A stretch of DNA of 64,000 nucleotides from Myxococcaceae bacterium (GTDB lineage Bacteria > Myxococcota > Myxococcia > Myxococcales > Myxococcaceae). The translations under genes were made by a program, and so were the position numbers. Positions 37,512 through 48,678 of this stretch are shown piece after piece. The stretch spans positions 62,001 to 126,000 of the forward strand of contig JAIBBQ010000002.1 of the NCBI GenBank assembly GCA_019694595.1. Reading direction: 5' to 3'. A model generated the notes under the pieces. The model saw only the letters and a program-made list of their open reading frames with translations, had not been told where the DNA came from and searched no databases. Every line of letters starts with the position of its first letter. Position 1 is the stretch's first letter.

Positions 37512-38543
37512 CTAGAAGATGAACGAGGCGCCGAGATACAGGCCCAGGTTGTTGAGCACGTCGGAGGTCGGCTTCTCGACCAGCTTCGAAGCCAGGTTCG
37601 CGTCAGCGTCGCCCGAGAACTGGCCGGCGTTGCAGCTGCCGCCCACGTTCGCCTTGCTGTTGAGCGCCAGCGCCTTGAGCTCGGTGAGGTCGCAGCCGTT
37701 CACCGTGTCCACGCGCGCGGTGTAGATGAGGTCGCGGAGCTCCGCGCGGATCGCGAAGCGCTTGCCGAGCTGCAGCCGGAAGCCGCCGCCCACCTCGAAC
37801 TGGAACCGCGAGCCGGTGTCGCCGTAGGTCGCCGGGCCCGCCGCGTTGTCCGGCTTCAGCTGGTGCCGGGTGCCGCCGATGCCCGCGCCCGCGTTCAGCA
37901 CGAGCGAGAACTGCGCCAGCGTCGACTCGTAGAGCGCGAACTTGCCGTAGATCGGCGTCACCTCGATGCCGCCCACCACGCCCCAGACGTTGAGCAGCGA
38001 GCTCGCCGGCTCGGCTTCCTCGTTCACCTTGGTGATCAGCTCGCCGTTGAAGCCCGACTCGGTGTTGACCCAGTTGTACTGGCCCTGCACCTGGAAGCCG
38101 AAGTTCTCGTTCAGGTGGTACACCAGGCCGATCGCCGTGCCGTAGTGCTGGGTGAACTTGCCGTTGGTCTGCAGCACCACCGGGAACAAGATCGCCTCGA
38201 AGCGGTGGTAGTCGCTGAACTTCTTCTGCTCGACGATGTGCACCGCGACGTTCGGGTTGTAGAGCGGCGCGCCCGACACCAGCTTCTGCTGGTCGGCGTT
38301 CGCCGGCACCGGCGTCACCGTGACCGCGCCGAGCGCGGCCGGGGCTTCGGCCTTCTTCTCTTCCGCCTTGGGCGCGGTCTTCGCGCCGGGGGCCGGGTCC
38401 TCTTCGTCGTCGTCGGCCGGCTTCGACGCCGCCGGCGCGGGGGCCGCACCAGCGGTCAGCACCGTCTCCAGCACCGGCGCCGACGGCGCCGCGAGCGCGG
38501 AGGCCGACACCAGCACGGCCAGGCTTGCAATCAGGGAGCGCAT
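37512..38543 (-). CDS. gltA: GltA-like outer-membrane beta-barrel
   Basis: A 343-residue exported protein. Signal peptide residues 1-19 are followed by an Ala/Pro/Lys/Glu-rich linker to about 75, which could cross the periplasm. The rest is a beta-barrel of the myxobacterial outer-membrane barrel family (for example F-G-F-Q-V-Q-G-Q-Y-N-W-V, R-F-Q-F-E-V-G-G-G-F-R-L-Q-L) and ends L-Y-L-G-A-S-F-I-F with terminal Phe. Two cysteines near 270-310 may form a loop disulfide. It lies 13 bp after gltB. Confidence 0.8.
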   Translation of the reverse strand: MRSLIASLAVLVSASALAAPSAPVLETVLTAGAAPAPAASKPADDDEEDPAPGAKTAPKAEEKKAEAPAALGAVTVTPVPANADQQKLVSGAPLYNPNVAVHIVEQKKFSDYHRFEAILFPVVLQTNGKFTQHYGTAIGLVYHLNENFGFQVQGQYNWVNTESGFNGELITKVNEEAEPASSLLNVWGVVGGIEVTPIYGKFALYESTLAQFSLVLNAGAGIGGTRHQLKPDNAAGPATYGDTGSRFQFEVGGGFRLQLGKRFAIRAELRDLIYTARVDTVNGCDLTELKALALNSKANVGGSCNAGQFSGDADANLASKLVEKPTSDVLNNLGLYLGASFIF

Positions 38544-38556
38544 TGGGTTCGTGCCT

Positions 38557-39330
38557 CTAGAAGATGAACTGGTAGCCGACGTTGAGCATCACCAGGTTGG
38601 TGATGCCGGGGTTGGTCGCCGGAGTGCCGCCCGGGTTGGCGGTGCCCGCGGTGACCGTCTTCTTGTCCAGGTTCTCGAGGTAGGAATCGAGATAGCTGTA
38701 GTCGCGCATCTCGAGGCCGATGGCGTGCCGGCGGGTGATGAAGAACCGGGTGCCCAGCGCCACGCTCACCAGCGGGCCGACCTTGCTCTCGTTCAGGTAG
38801 GTGCCGCAGTCGGCGCCGGCCTTCTGGGTGCAGATGATGACCGAGTCGCGCTTGAAGAGCCCGACCCCGCCGCCCGCCCAGAGATAGAGCTGGAAGTGCA
38901 CCGGCAGCTCCGCCATCAGGCCGAGCTTTCCGTAGATCGGCTGCCAGCGCGCGCCGACCACGCCGTTGACCGTCATCTCCCACAGGTCCTTGAGGTCGGC
39001 CGTCTTGGTCGGGCCCACCGCCGGGAACTCCTTGGCGATGCGGTCCGCCAGGCCGGTGTGCTTGGAGTACGCGTAGCCCGCGCGCAGCTCGATGGCGAAG
39101 GTCTCCGCCACGTTCCACGCCGCGGTCACGTTGAAGTTGTAGTGATCGGTCAGACGCGTCAGCAGCGCCAGTCCGATCGACCCACCCACCTCGAAGCGAT
39201 CGTCGACCTCGAAGAGGCGGTTGCGCACCGCCACCTTCTCGACCAGCTCACCTTCGGGCTCGTCCTCCGCCAGCGCCGGCAGCGCGACCAGCGCCAGGAG
39301 TGCCAACCACCGAAACCGTGTCGTCGTCAT
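38557..39330 (-). CDS. gltB: GltB-like outer-membrane beta-barrel
   Basis: A 257-residue exported protein; signal residues 1-21 end L-P-A-L-A. It has the V-R-N-R-L-F-E-V-D-D-R-F-E-V start typical of the same barrel family as GltA, paired strands with G-Y-A-Y-S-K-H, Y-L-W-A-G-G-G-V-G-L, and ends V-G-Y-Q-F-I-F. GltA and GltB form an outer-membrane platform at focal adhesions (known in M. xanthus). It starts 15 bp after the VWA lipoprotein gene. Confidence 0.82.
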   Translation of the reverse strand: MTTTRFRWLALLALVALPALAEDEPEGELVEKVAVRNRLFEVDDRFEVGGSIGLALLTRLTDHYNFNVTAAWNVAETFAIELRAGYAYSKHTGLADRIAKEFPAVGPTKTADLKDLWEMTVNGVVGARWQPIYGKLGLMAELPVHFQLYLWAGGGVGLFKRDSVIICTQKAGADCGTYLNESKVGPLVSVALGTRFFITRRHAIGLEMRDYSYLDSYLENLDKKTVTAGTANPGGTPATNPGITNLVMLNVGYQFIF

Positions 39331-39345
39331 CCCCTCACCCAGGTG

Positions 39346-40866
39346 TCATGGACAGCTGTTCGAAAAATTGGCCTGCACGTCGTAACAAACCTCGACCGAG
39401 GCGAGGCTCTCGGGCACCGCGTTGCCGTCGAAGCGCACGATGTTGCGCAGCGCCGACCCGTCGCACTTCACGTACTGCGCCCCGTTGGGCGCGCTGGCCA
39501 GCGCCACGTCGAGCGCCTTCACGCAGCGCCCCGCCCGGCACTGATCGCCCGGCGCGCACTGGGCCGCCGTCATGCACGCGCAGACGTTGTTCACGCAGGT
39601 CTGGGACATCGAGCACTGGGTGTCGACCTGGCAGGGCCGCGGTGCCTCCGACACGTAGAGCTCGACCCCGGTGGCCTTGCCGCCCATGGCCCGCAGCTCC
39701 GGGCCGCGCGACAGGCGGAACTCGCGGCGCAGGCCGGAGGCCGCGTAGCCCAGGGAGGCGAGCGCGTTCTGGAAGTCGCTGTCGCAGATGTTCACCGCGA
39801 CGCCGCCGGTCTCCGCCGCCACCTTGAGGTACCGGCCGCCGAAGTACGCCACCTCGAAGCCGCCGTCGTTGGGGCCCAGGTGCGGGCAGTCGGCGCCGTT
39901 GAGCGACTTGCAGCACCCGACGTGCTGCGTGGGCTCGCCGAACTGGCTGGGCACACCCGCGTCCGCGCCGTCGTCCTTGGCGACGATCGCCGCCAGCGCC
40001 ACCAGGTCGCCGTTGCCGTAGCCCTTGTAGGTCTCGAAGAAGCGCGTGAAGTAGGCCGTCGAGCCGAAGGCGTTGGGGCCCCCGAGCGTCTGGTCGGTCG
40101 CGCAGCGGCAGCCCGGGTCGGCGGTGCACGTCGGCTGCGACACCAGCGGGTTGCACGACGAGTCGTCCTCGTCGCTCACCACCACCACGTACAGCGCAGC
40201 GTCGTTGCGAATGAAGCGCTCGCTGCTCGCGGTGCTCACGTTCGCCGGGTTGGTGAGCGCCAGGTACGCCGCGAGGAGACCGCGTTCCTGGGCGCTGCCC
40301 TGGGTGCCGACCAGCGCCATCTGGTTGAACGCCAGCACCGCCGCGGTCGTGCCACCGTCGACACTGGGCGCGGTGTTGCAGAGCGAGCCGCCCGTCGGCT
40401 GCGGAGTGCAGGCGATGTAGTCGCCGGAGTACGGCGCCAGGCTCCAGGTGCGCAGCGCCCCGCGCGTCTTGGGGTCGTCGGTGTCGGTGGTGACCACGCC
40501 GATGTGGAAGTCGATGGGAATGGTGGCGTTCACCAGCTGGGAGATGAAGCCGTTGAAGTTCGCCGCCAGGCGGGCCTGCTTGGGCGCCATCGAGCCCGAG
40601 GAGTCGACCACCCAGAGGATGTCGACCTTGCGCACCGACAGCTGCTGGAACAGGTCGCACTGGCGCGGGCTCGCGACCGAGAAGTTGCCGTTGTCCATGC
40701 GCAGGTCGGTGTCGACCGACGGCGCCTTGGAGTCGACCGCCGGCTGCCCGGGGACGATGGCGAACGGCTCGATGATCTTCTGGGTGCGGGTGCGATCGGG
40801 GCACGCCGTCAGCGCCGCCAGCAGCGGCACCAGAACCCAAGGCATGGCGCGGAATTGGAGCGTCAT
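39346..40866 (-). CDS. cglB: CglB-like von Willebrand A-domain lipoprotein (candidate gliding adhesin)
   Basis: A 506-residue lipoprotein; lipobox L-T-A-C, Cys22. A VWA domain starts near 80 with D-I-L-W-V-V-D-S-S-G-S-M, giving a complete MIDAS D88-x-S-x-S motif. The domain continues past residue 380 with several cysteines (Y-I-A-C, S-S-C-N-P, G-C-R-C, V-G-C-C). A cysteine-rich module follows (C-S-M-S-Q-T-C-V-N-N-V-C-A-C). CglB is the outer-membrane adhesin of myxobacterial focal adhesions, so this gene next to gltB/gltA/gltC fits. Here it is longer than the roughly 416 residues I recall for M. xanthus CglB. Orthology to another gliding lipoprotein (GltK/AgmO position) cannot be excluded. Confidence 0.66.
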   Translation of the reverse strand: MTLQFRAMPWVLVPLLAALTACPDRTRTQKIIEPFAIVPGQPAVDSKAPSVDTDLRMDNGNFSVASPRQCDLFQQLSVRKVDILWVVDSSGSMAPKQARLAANFNGFISQLVNATIPIDFHIGVVTTDTDDPKTRGALRTWSLAPYSGDYIACTPQPTGGSLCNTAPSVDGGTTAAVLAFNQMALVGTQGSAQERGLLAAYLALTNPANVSTASSERFIRNDAALYVVVVSDEDDSSCNPLVSQPTCTADPGCRCATDQTLGGPNAFGSTAYFTRFFETYKGYGNGDLVALAAIVAKDDGADAGVPSQFGEPTQHVGCCKSLNGADCPHLGPNDGGFEVAYFGGRYLKVAAETGGVAVNICDSDFQNALASLGYAASGLRREFRLSRGPELRAMGGKATGVELYVSEAPRPCQVDTQCSMSQTCVNNVCACMTAAQCAPGDQCRAGRCVKALDVALASAPNGAQYVKCDGSALRNIVRFDGNAVPESLASVEVCYDVQANFSNSCP

Positions 40867-40929
40867 CGGGCTTTCCAAAAGCCGCCGTGGCGTAGCACAG
40901 CCGTTCGGGCCAGCGGCAAGCGATTTGCG

Positions 40930-42720
40930 CTACTGAAGCGACGGGGGAATGCACACCTGCGTCTGCATGCCCGTGACCAGGGGCGCAGAACCGCAGGACC
41001 ACCCGTCAGGACACGCTTCCCCCATCGCGCACGACTGCGTGCAGATGGGACCCGAGTCCTTGCGAATGCACAGCCCGCTCTCGCAGGCTGCCGGCCCAAA
41101 CGCGCAGTTGGCGCCGCTCTGGCCGCCTCCTGCGGGGAAACACACGTCGAGCTCTCCCGACATGCCCTGCAACTGCGCCTTGCGGCAGGTGAAGCCGCCC
41201 GGGCATGCCGCCCCGTTGGCGCAGGTGGTGCTGCACAGCCGCGCGGTGCCCAGGTCGAGGCAGGTGCCGGTCTGGCACGGCGGGCGCCCCGGCGAGCAGT
41301 CGTCGCCGAACAGGCCACCCAGCGGAGCGCAGACCCCCGAGCCGCTCTTGGGGCCATCGGCCACGCGCTTGCCTTCGCTGCAGTCGTACCCGTTGGCTCC
41401 CGCCTCGCAGCAGCGGTAGCGGGTGTCGCCGCAGTTCACGTCCTTGGTGCACGGCAGGCTGCAGAGCGAGGTCGTCCCGGCGTGCAGACAGACGCCGGCC
41501 AGGCAGTCCTGGGCGCCGTGCACGCTGCAGTCCGAGCCGAGCTGCCCGAGGCCAGACTGGCAGGTGCCGCGCTGGGGCAGGCAGTAGCTCTTCATCGCCC
41601 CCGACGTGTCCGCCACCTTCTTGCAGACGAAGCCGGGGCCGAAGCTGGTCACGCAGGCCGCGTCGTCGGCGCACGGGCTCGCGCAGAAGGCCTCCCCCTT
41701 GAAGGGGCAGTTCTCGCAGTTGTTCACCACGCAGCGGTTCTCGGCGTGGGTGCCGCGGCGGCAGTCGTCGTTGGAGCCGCAGGGGCTGCACTCGCGGCCG
41801 TCGGTCGCCGGCACGCACTTCTCGCCGGTGCACGCCTTGCCCAGGCCACACTGCCGCAGCTGCCCGGCCTCGTCGGCCGCGCTGCAGTACCCCTCGCAGG
41901 TGTTGGAGTTGGGCACGCACTGGAACGGCCCCTTCACGTTGGGGTCGTCGGACTTGCCGATGTTGGTGCAGCTGAACCCCGACGGGCATTCCGGGTTCTG
42001 GGCGCTGTCGAGCGAGGCGGGGTCGCAGCCGTCGGTCGGGCACACGTTCTTCGCCGGGTTGCAGTCGCGGCCGCAGAAGTGCTCGCCGGACACCACGTTG
42101 CGCACGCAGAGGTCGAACGGCCCGCCGCATTCCACGTCGCCGGCGCACGGCGCGCAGAGCTCCTTGCCCGCGTTGCACGACTGGCTCGTCGGCACGCACT
42201 GGCGGGAAGCGACCTGGTCCTTGCCGATGGCGATCTCGCTGCAGCTGAAGCCCAGCGGGCAGCTGTCGCCCACGCCACAGGGGGCGGTGCAGAACTGCTC
42301 TCCCGAGCCCACCGCGGTGAAGCAGGCGCCGCCCGCGGGGCACTGGAGCGCGTCCTCGCAGGGCGAGCACAGCGTGCGGCTCACCGCGATGTAGCAGTTG
42401 CCGGTCTCGGAGTCGCACGCGTGACCCGACGGGCAGTCCTCGTCGACCTTGCAGCCGGCGTTCTTGCGGCAGACCTTGCCGAAGCGGCCCGCCGCCACGC
42501 AGAAGAAGTTGTCGGGGCACTTGTCGTCGGCGGTGCAGTCCCGGGTGCAGAAGCCCGACGCGGAGTCGAGCGCGACGCAGAGGCCGTCGGCGCAGTCCTG
42601 GGAGACTTCCCCGGGGGCTGCGGCAGGGGCGCACGGCTCACCCATCGCCAGCAGGCCGGCCTTCGAAGGGCCACAGCCTGCGGCGACGACGAACAGGACG
42701 AGGAGTGCGCCACTGCGCAT
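40930..42720 (-). CDS. Large cysteine-rich lipoprotein between rplC and cglB
   Basis: A 596-residue lipoprotein; lipobox V-A-A-G-C, Cys16. The mature chain carries more than 60 cysteines in a repeating pattern of about 25-40 residues: C-x-x-D-x-x-C-P-x-G-x-x-C (for example D-E-D-C-P-S-G-H-A-C-D). Such rods are common on myxobacterial surfaces. It starts 14 bp after rplC and ends 63 bp before the cglB-like gene on the same strand, so it is probably part of the same transcript. Possible role: surface partner or stalk of the adhesin (inference). Confidence 0.75.
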   Translation of the reverse strand: MRSGALLVLFVVAAGCGPSKAGLLAMGEPCAPAAAPGEVSQDCADGLCVALDSASGFCTRDCTADDKCPDNFFCVAAGRFGKVCRKNAGCKVDEDCPSGHACDSETGNCYIAVSRTLCSPCEDALQCPAGGACFTAVGSGEQFCTAPCGVGDSCPLGFSCSEIAIGKDQVASRQCVPTSQSCNAGKELCAPCAGDVECGGPFDLCVRNVVSGEHFCGRDCNPAKNVCPTDGCDPASLDSAQNPECPSGFSCTNIGKSDDPNVKGPFQCVPNSNTCEGYCSAADEAGQLRQCGLGKACTGEKCVPATDGRECSPCGSNDDCRRGTHAENRCVVNNCENCPFKGEAFCASPCADDAACVTSFGPGFVCKKVADTSGAMKSYCLPQRGTCQSGLGQLGSDCSVHGAQDCLAGVCLHAGTTSLCSLPCTKDVNCGDTRYRCCEAGANGYDCSEGKRVADGPKSGSGVCAPLGGLFGDDCSPGRPPCQTGTCLDLGTARLCSTTCANGAACPGGFTCRKAQLQGMSGELDVCFPAGGGQSGANCAFGPAACESGLCIRKDSGPICTQSCAMGEACPDGWSCGSAPLVTGMQTQVCIPPSLQ

Positions 42721-42734
42721 GGGCGGCTCGATTC

Positions 42735-43406
42735 TTACTTCTTGGCCTTGGCCTGGTGCCCGGCGCGCATCGCCGACTTCACCGACGGCTTCACCACCAC
42801 CACGTTGTCGGAGTAGCCGGGGATGCCGCCCTTGACCAGCAGCAGGTTCTTCTCGGGGATCACGTCGACCACCAGCAGGTTCTGGGTGGTGACGGCCTCG
42901 ACGCCGTAGTGACCGGGGAGCTTCTTGTTCGGGTACACGCGGCCCGGCGTCTTGCGCTGACCGATGGCGCCCGGGTGCCGGCGGTACTCGTGGGTACCGT
43001 GGGTCTGACCGAAGCCGCGGAAGTTCCAGCGCTTCATGACGCCCTGGTAGCCGCGGCCCTTGGTGATGCCGCTGACGTCGACGAGCTCGCCCTTCTTGAA
43101 GAGGTCGGGCTTCACCGCGTCGCCCACGTTGTAGCCGGTCAGCTCCTCGGCCGAGACGCGGAACTCCTTGAGGTGCCGCTTGGGGGCGGCGCCCTTCTTC
43201 TTGAAGTCGCCGATCTGCGCCTTGGTGAGGCGCTTCTCCTTGACCTCGCCGAGGCCCAGGGTGACCGCGGTGTACTTGTCGAGCTCGGCGGTGCGCTTGC
43301 CGACGACGGTGCACGTCGTGGTGTCGATCACGGTGACGGGGACCATCTCGCCCGCGTCGTCGAACACCTGCGTCATCCCGACCTTCTTGCCCAGCAACCC
43401 CTTCAT
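42735..43406 (-). CDS. rplC: 50S ribosomal protein L3
   Basis: A 223-residue protein with all L3 marks: start M-K-G-L-L-G-K-K-V-G-M-T-Q-V-F, the G-R-G-Y-Q-G-V-M-K-R-W-N-F stretch, and H-R-x-P-G-A-I-G-Q-R-K-T-P-G-R-V around the peptidyl-transferase-facing loop. L3 starts 50S assembly and is essential. It is not in an S10 operon here: neither rpsJ nor rplD is adjacent. The neighbours are a TIGR02996-type protein upstream and a lipoprotein gene downstream. It may be a second copy. Confidence 0.95.
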   Translation of the reverse strand: MKGLLGKKVGMTQVFDDAGEMVPVTVIDTTTCTVVGKRTAELDKYTAVTLGLGEVKEKRLTKAQIGDFKKKGAAPKRHLKEFRVSAEELTGYNVGDAVKPDLFKKGELVDVSGITKGRGYQGVMKRWNFRGFGQTHGTHEYRRHPGAIGQRKTPGRVYPNKKLPGHYGVEAVTTQNLLVVDVIPEKNLLLVKGGIPGYSDNVVVVKPSVKSAMRAGHQAKAKK

Positions 43407-43560
43407 GGTGAAACCTTTCCGTCTCTCGCACGTGCCCTGAGGCAGAGGTGCGGGCCGAGGGAGAAGACCGAGGGAAATCCCCGGAACGACTCGGCGCGCG
43501 GGCTCGTACCAACAGCTCCGCGGGAAAGCAACCGCAGCGCTCTGCCCTGCCCCGACGCGC

Positions 43561-44634
43561 CTACCGGCCGAGCGCCACGCCCTGCCCCGCGACCACCAGC
43601 GCCTCGATGGTGCTCACCCGGCGGCAGGCGGCGCGCAGTGCGTCGAGTTCCTGCGGCCGCAGCCGCCCGCCGGGCAACGGCCCCACCTCGACCCGGGCGA
43701 GGCCCGAACCACCGAGGAGCGCCAGCACCGAGGCCGCGCTGGCGATGCGGGCCCCCACGTCGCGGGTGCCGGGCACCGCGGCGTCGATCGAGAAGGTGGT
43801 GAACGGCCCCCGGGGGGCCTCGCGGCCGAGGCCGCAGAGCGCCTCGCCGTAGCCGACCGACCACTTCACCACCCGCTTGAAGGTGGTCACCCGCCGCGCG
43901 CCCTGCAGCAGCCACCGTGCGCTGCCTTCCAGGGTGCCGAACCGGGCGACCAGGTCGACGGCGTCGAGCCGGGGCAAGAGCCCCGAATGCCCCAGCGCGT
44001 CGGCCAGCTCGTCGGCGTACTGGGGGTTCATGAAGTCGCCCGAGTTGAGCTCGAGCTCACGGACGCTCTCGAAGGCGTCGACCTTGCTCAGGGCGGTGAG
44101 CTGCGCGTCGGGGTGGAGCACCCGCACGGCGAGCGTGTCGAGCGCGAACGAGGGCGCGTGGTCCTTGAAGGCGATCGCGCCTTCGGCGTCGAGTTCGAGG
44201 CGCTTCACCGCGGCGAGCACCGGGTGCGAGAACACCTTGGCGATGGTGCGCAGAGGAGAGCGGCCCGCGGAAACGCCCAGCGTGCGCACGGTGCCCAGCC
44301 GCGGCTCGCCTTCGTGCGACAGCCAACGCGAGTCGCCCAGACCGGCGAGGAAGCGGGCTTCCGCGAGGAAGCCGCCTTCGAACCGGTACGCCGCGAGGGC
44401 GCCGTCGAGCGGGCCCAGCCACCGGCGCGCGTGGAGCTGCTCGAGCCGGGCGATGCGGCGCAGCTGGGGGCGCGAGAGATCGTCGCGCGCGCCCAGGGTG
44501 ATCACCTCGGCGCGCTCGTCGCCCTGCTCCGCCAGCCAATCGGCGAACACCAGCCGCAGGGTGCGATCGCCCGGGTGGCGGGCGATCTGCACGAGGAAAT
44601 CTTCCTCGGTCTTCGGCCCGCCCTGCGGCGGCAC
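43561..44634 (-). CDS. TIGR02996-domain protein
   Basis: A 357-residue protein from a GTG start, one base after the mdh stop. The N-terminal 50 residues (E-E-D-F-L-V-Q-I-A-R-H-P-G-D-R-T-L-R-L-V-F-A-D-W-L-A-E-Q-G-D) match the TIGR02996 repeat-companion domain found in many myxobacterial and planctomycete proteins. The remainder has loose leucine-rich or similar repeats (L-D-A-V-D-L, S-V-R-E-L-E-L-N). Probably cytoplasmic. Function is unknown; co-transcription with mdh is likely. Confidence 0.78.
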   Translation of the reverse strand: MPPQGGPKTEEDFLVQIARHPGDRTLRLVFADWLAEQGDERAEVITLGARDDLSRPQLRRIARLEQLHARRWLGPLDGALAAYRFEGGFLAEARFLAGLGDSRWLSHEGEPRLGTVRTLGVSAGRSPLRTIAKVFSHPVLAAVKRLELDAEGAIAFKDHAPSFALDTLAVRVLHPDAQLTALSKVDAFESVRELELNSGDFMNPQYADELADALGHSGLLPRLDAVDLVARFGTLEGSARWLLQGARRVTTFKRVVKWSVGYGEALCGLGREAPRGPFTTFSIDAAVPGTRDVGARIASAASVLALLGGSGLARVEVGPLPGGRLRPQELDALRAACRRVSTIEALVVAGQGVALGR

Positions 44635-44635
44635 G

Positions 44636-45619
44636 CTAGCCGAGCAGGTGCTTCACGGCGTCGCGCTCTTCCTCGAGCTCCTTCAGGGTCGCGTTCATCT
44701 TCTCGCGCGAGAAGGCGTCGATCTCCAGGCCCTTGACGATCTCGTACTGGCCCTGGCCCTTGCAGAGCGTGGGGAAGCCGTAGACCACGCCTTCGGGAAT
44801 GCCGTAGCTGCCGTCCGACGGCACGCCCATGGTCACCCAGCGCTCGCCGGCGCCGAGCCACCAGTCGCGCACGTGGTCGATGGCCGCGTTGGCCGCCGAG
44901 GCGGCCGACGACAGACCGCGCGCCTCGATGATCGCCGCGCCGCGCTTGCCGACCGTGGGAATGAACGTCTCCTTGGTCCACTTCTCGTCGTTCACCAGCG
45001 CGGTGACCTTCTGGCCCCCGGCGAGCGCGTAGCGGAAGTCGGGGTACATCGTCGGCGAGTGGTTGCCCCACACGGTGAGCTTCTCGAAGCTCGCCACCGG
45101 CTTGCCGGTCTTCGCCGCGAGCTGCGACAGCGCGCGGTTGTGGTCGAGCCGGAGCATGGCGGTGAAGTTCTTCTTCTCGAGCCCGGGCGCGCTCTTCATC
45201 GCGATGTACGCGTTGGTGTTGGCCGGGTTGCCGACCACCAGCGTCTTCACGTTGCGCTTGGCGACCTCGTTCATCGCCGCGCCCTGGGCCTTGAAGACCG
45301 CCGCGTTGCCTTCGAGCAGGTCCTTGCGCTCCATGCCCTTCGAGCGGGGCTTGGCGCCCACGAGCAGCGCCACGTCGATGTCCTTGAACGCGGTCTTCAG
45401 GTCGTCGGTGGGGACCAAGCCCTGGAGCAGCGGGAACGCGCAGTCTTCCAGTTCCATGCACACGCCCTTGAGCGCGTTCATCGCCGGAGTGACCTCGAGC
45501 ATGTGGAGAATGACCGGCTGGTCCTTGCCGAGCATGTCGCCGTTGGCGATGCGGTACAGCAGCGCGTAGCCGATGTTTCCGGCGGCACCAGTCACTGCGA
45601 CGCGAATGGGGGTCTTCAT
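44636..45619 (-). CDS. mdh: Malate dehydrogenase
   Basis: A 327-residue NAD-dependent dehydrogenase of the group with [11 protein letters not shown] at the cofactor site. The substrate arginines are in P-R-S-K-G-M-E-R, the N-P-A-N-T-N motif is present, and the catalytic His is in W-G-N-H-S-P-T-M-Y. It converts malate to oxaloacetate in the TCA cycle. It follows icd by 20 bp, an icd-mdh pair seen in several bacteria. ATG 45619 has AAGGAA upstream. Confidence 0.95.
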   Translation of the reverse strand: MKTPIRVAVTGAAGNIGYALLYRIANGDMLGKDQPVILHMLEVTPAMNALKGVCMELEDCAFPLLQGLVPTDDLKTAFKDIDVALLVGAKPRSKGMERKDLLEGNAAVFKAQGAAMNEVAKRNVKTLVVGNPANTNAYIAMKSAPGLEKKNFTAMLRLDHNRALSQLAAKTGKPVASFEKLTVWGNHSPTMYPDFRYALAGGQKVTALVNDEKWTKETFIPTVGKRGAAIIEARGLSSAASAANAAIDHVRDWWLGAGERWVTMGVPSDGSYGIPEGVVYGFPTLCKGQGQYEIVKGLEIDAFSREKMNATLKELEEERDAVKHLLG

Positions 45620-45639
45620 GGCGTTGAGTTCCTTTGTGA

Positions 45640-46935
<1,296 letters not shown>

Positions 46936-46993
46936 GAACGACTCCTTGGTGTGCGGCCCGGACGCGGGCGCGCGAGAACTTTCGAGGGCGCGC

Positions 46994-47022
46994 ATCGTGC
47001 GCACGCGTCCCGGAGTCGTCAA
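46994..47022 (-). promoter_or_regulatory. Sigma-70 type promoter for icd-mdh
   Basis: TTGACG (47022-47017), 17-bp spacer, CACGAT (46999-46994) on the minus strand, about 60 bp before the icd ATG. Confidence 0.5.
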
Positions 47023-47061
47023 CGCGATTCAGCGGGTGCCCCGGGCCGGCGTTCGGAGCCG

Positions 47062-47089
47062 TTGTCGAGGGGGCGACAGTTGGTATGGT
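47062..47089 (+). promoter_or_regulatory. Candidate promoter for the FHA activator
   Basis: TTGTCG (47062-47067), 16-bp spacer and TATGGT (47084-47089). The start codon lies 9 nt after the -10, so the RNA may be nearly leaderless. It is back-to-back with the icd promoter. Confidence 0.45.
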
Positions 47090-47098
47090 CGAACGCGA

Positions 47099-48430
<1,332 letters not shown>

Positions 48431-48678
48431 CCAGGCGGCGAATCAGTTCTGCCAGGCCCACGCGGCCGTCACCCGCACGGAGCGGCTCGCCTGGTCGCCA
48501 CAGCGCGCACCGAGGTCGGTGGCCCGGCCGCTGCCTTCGTCGACCACGACGAGTTCGACAGCCTCGAGAGCGCACCTGCTGGAGGGTGGCGCAGCCTCAA
48601 GCCAACGTCATCGCACGCACAGCGTTCCGAGTCGGCTCATGGAGCCACCAGACGAACGCGAATGCGGCTTCGTGTCCG

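Noticed and set aside
38320-42816. A 1,498-codon rightward open frame
   Set aside because: Antisense to the gliding barrels, cglB and the cysteine-rich lipoprotein. Its composition (R, A, G, V, H) is typical of a GC shadow, with no domain pattern.
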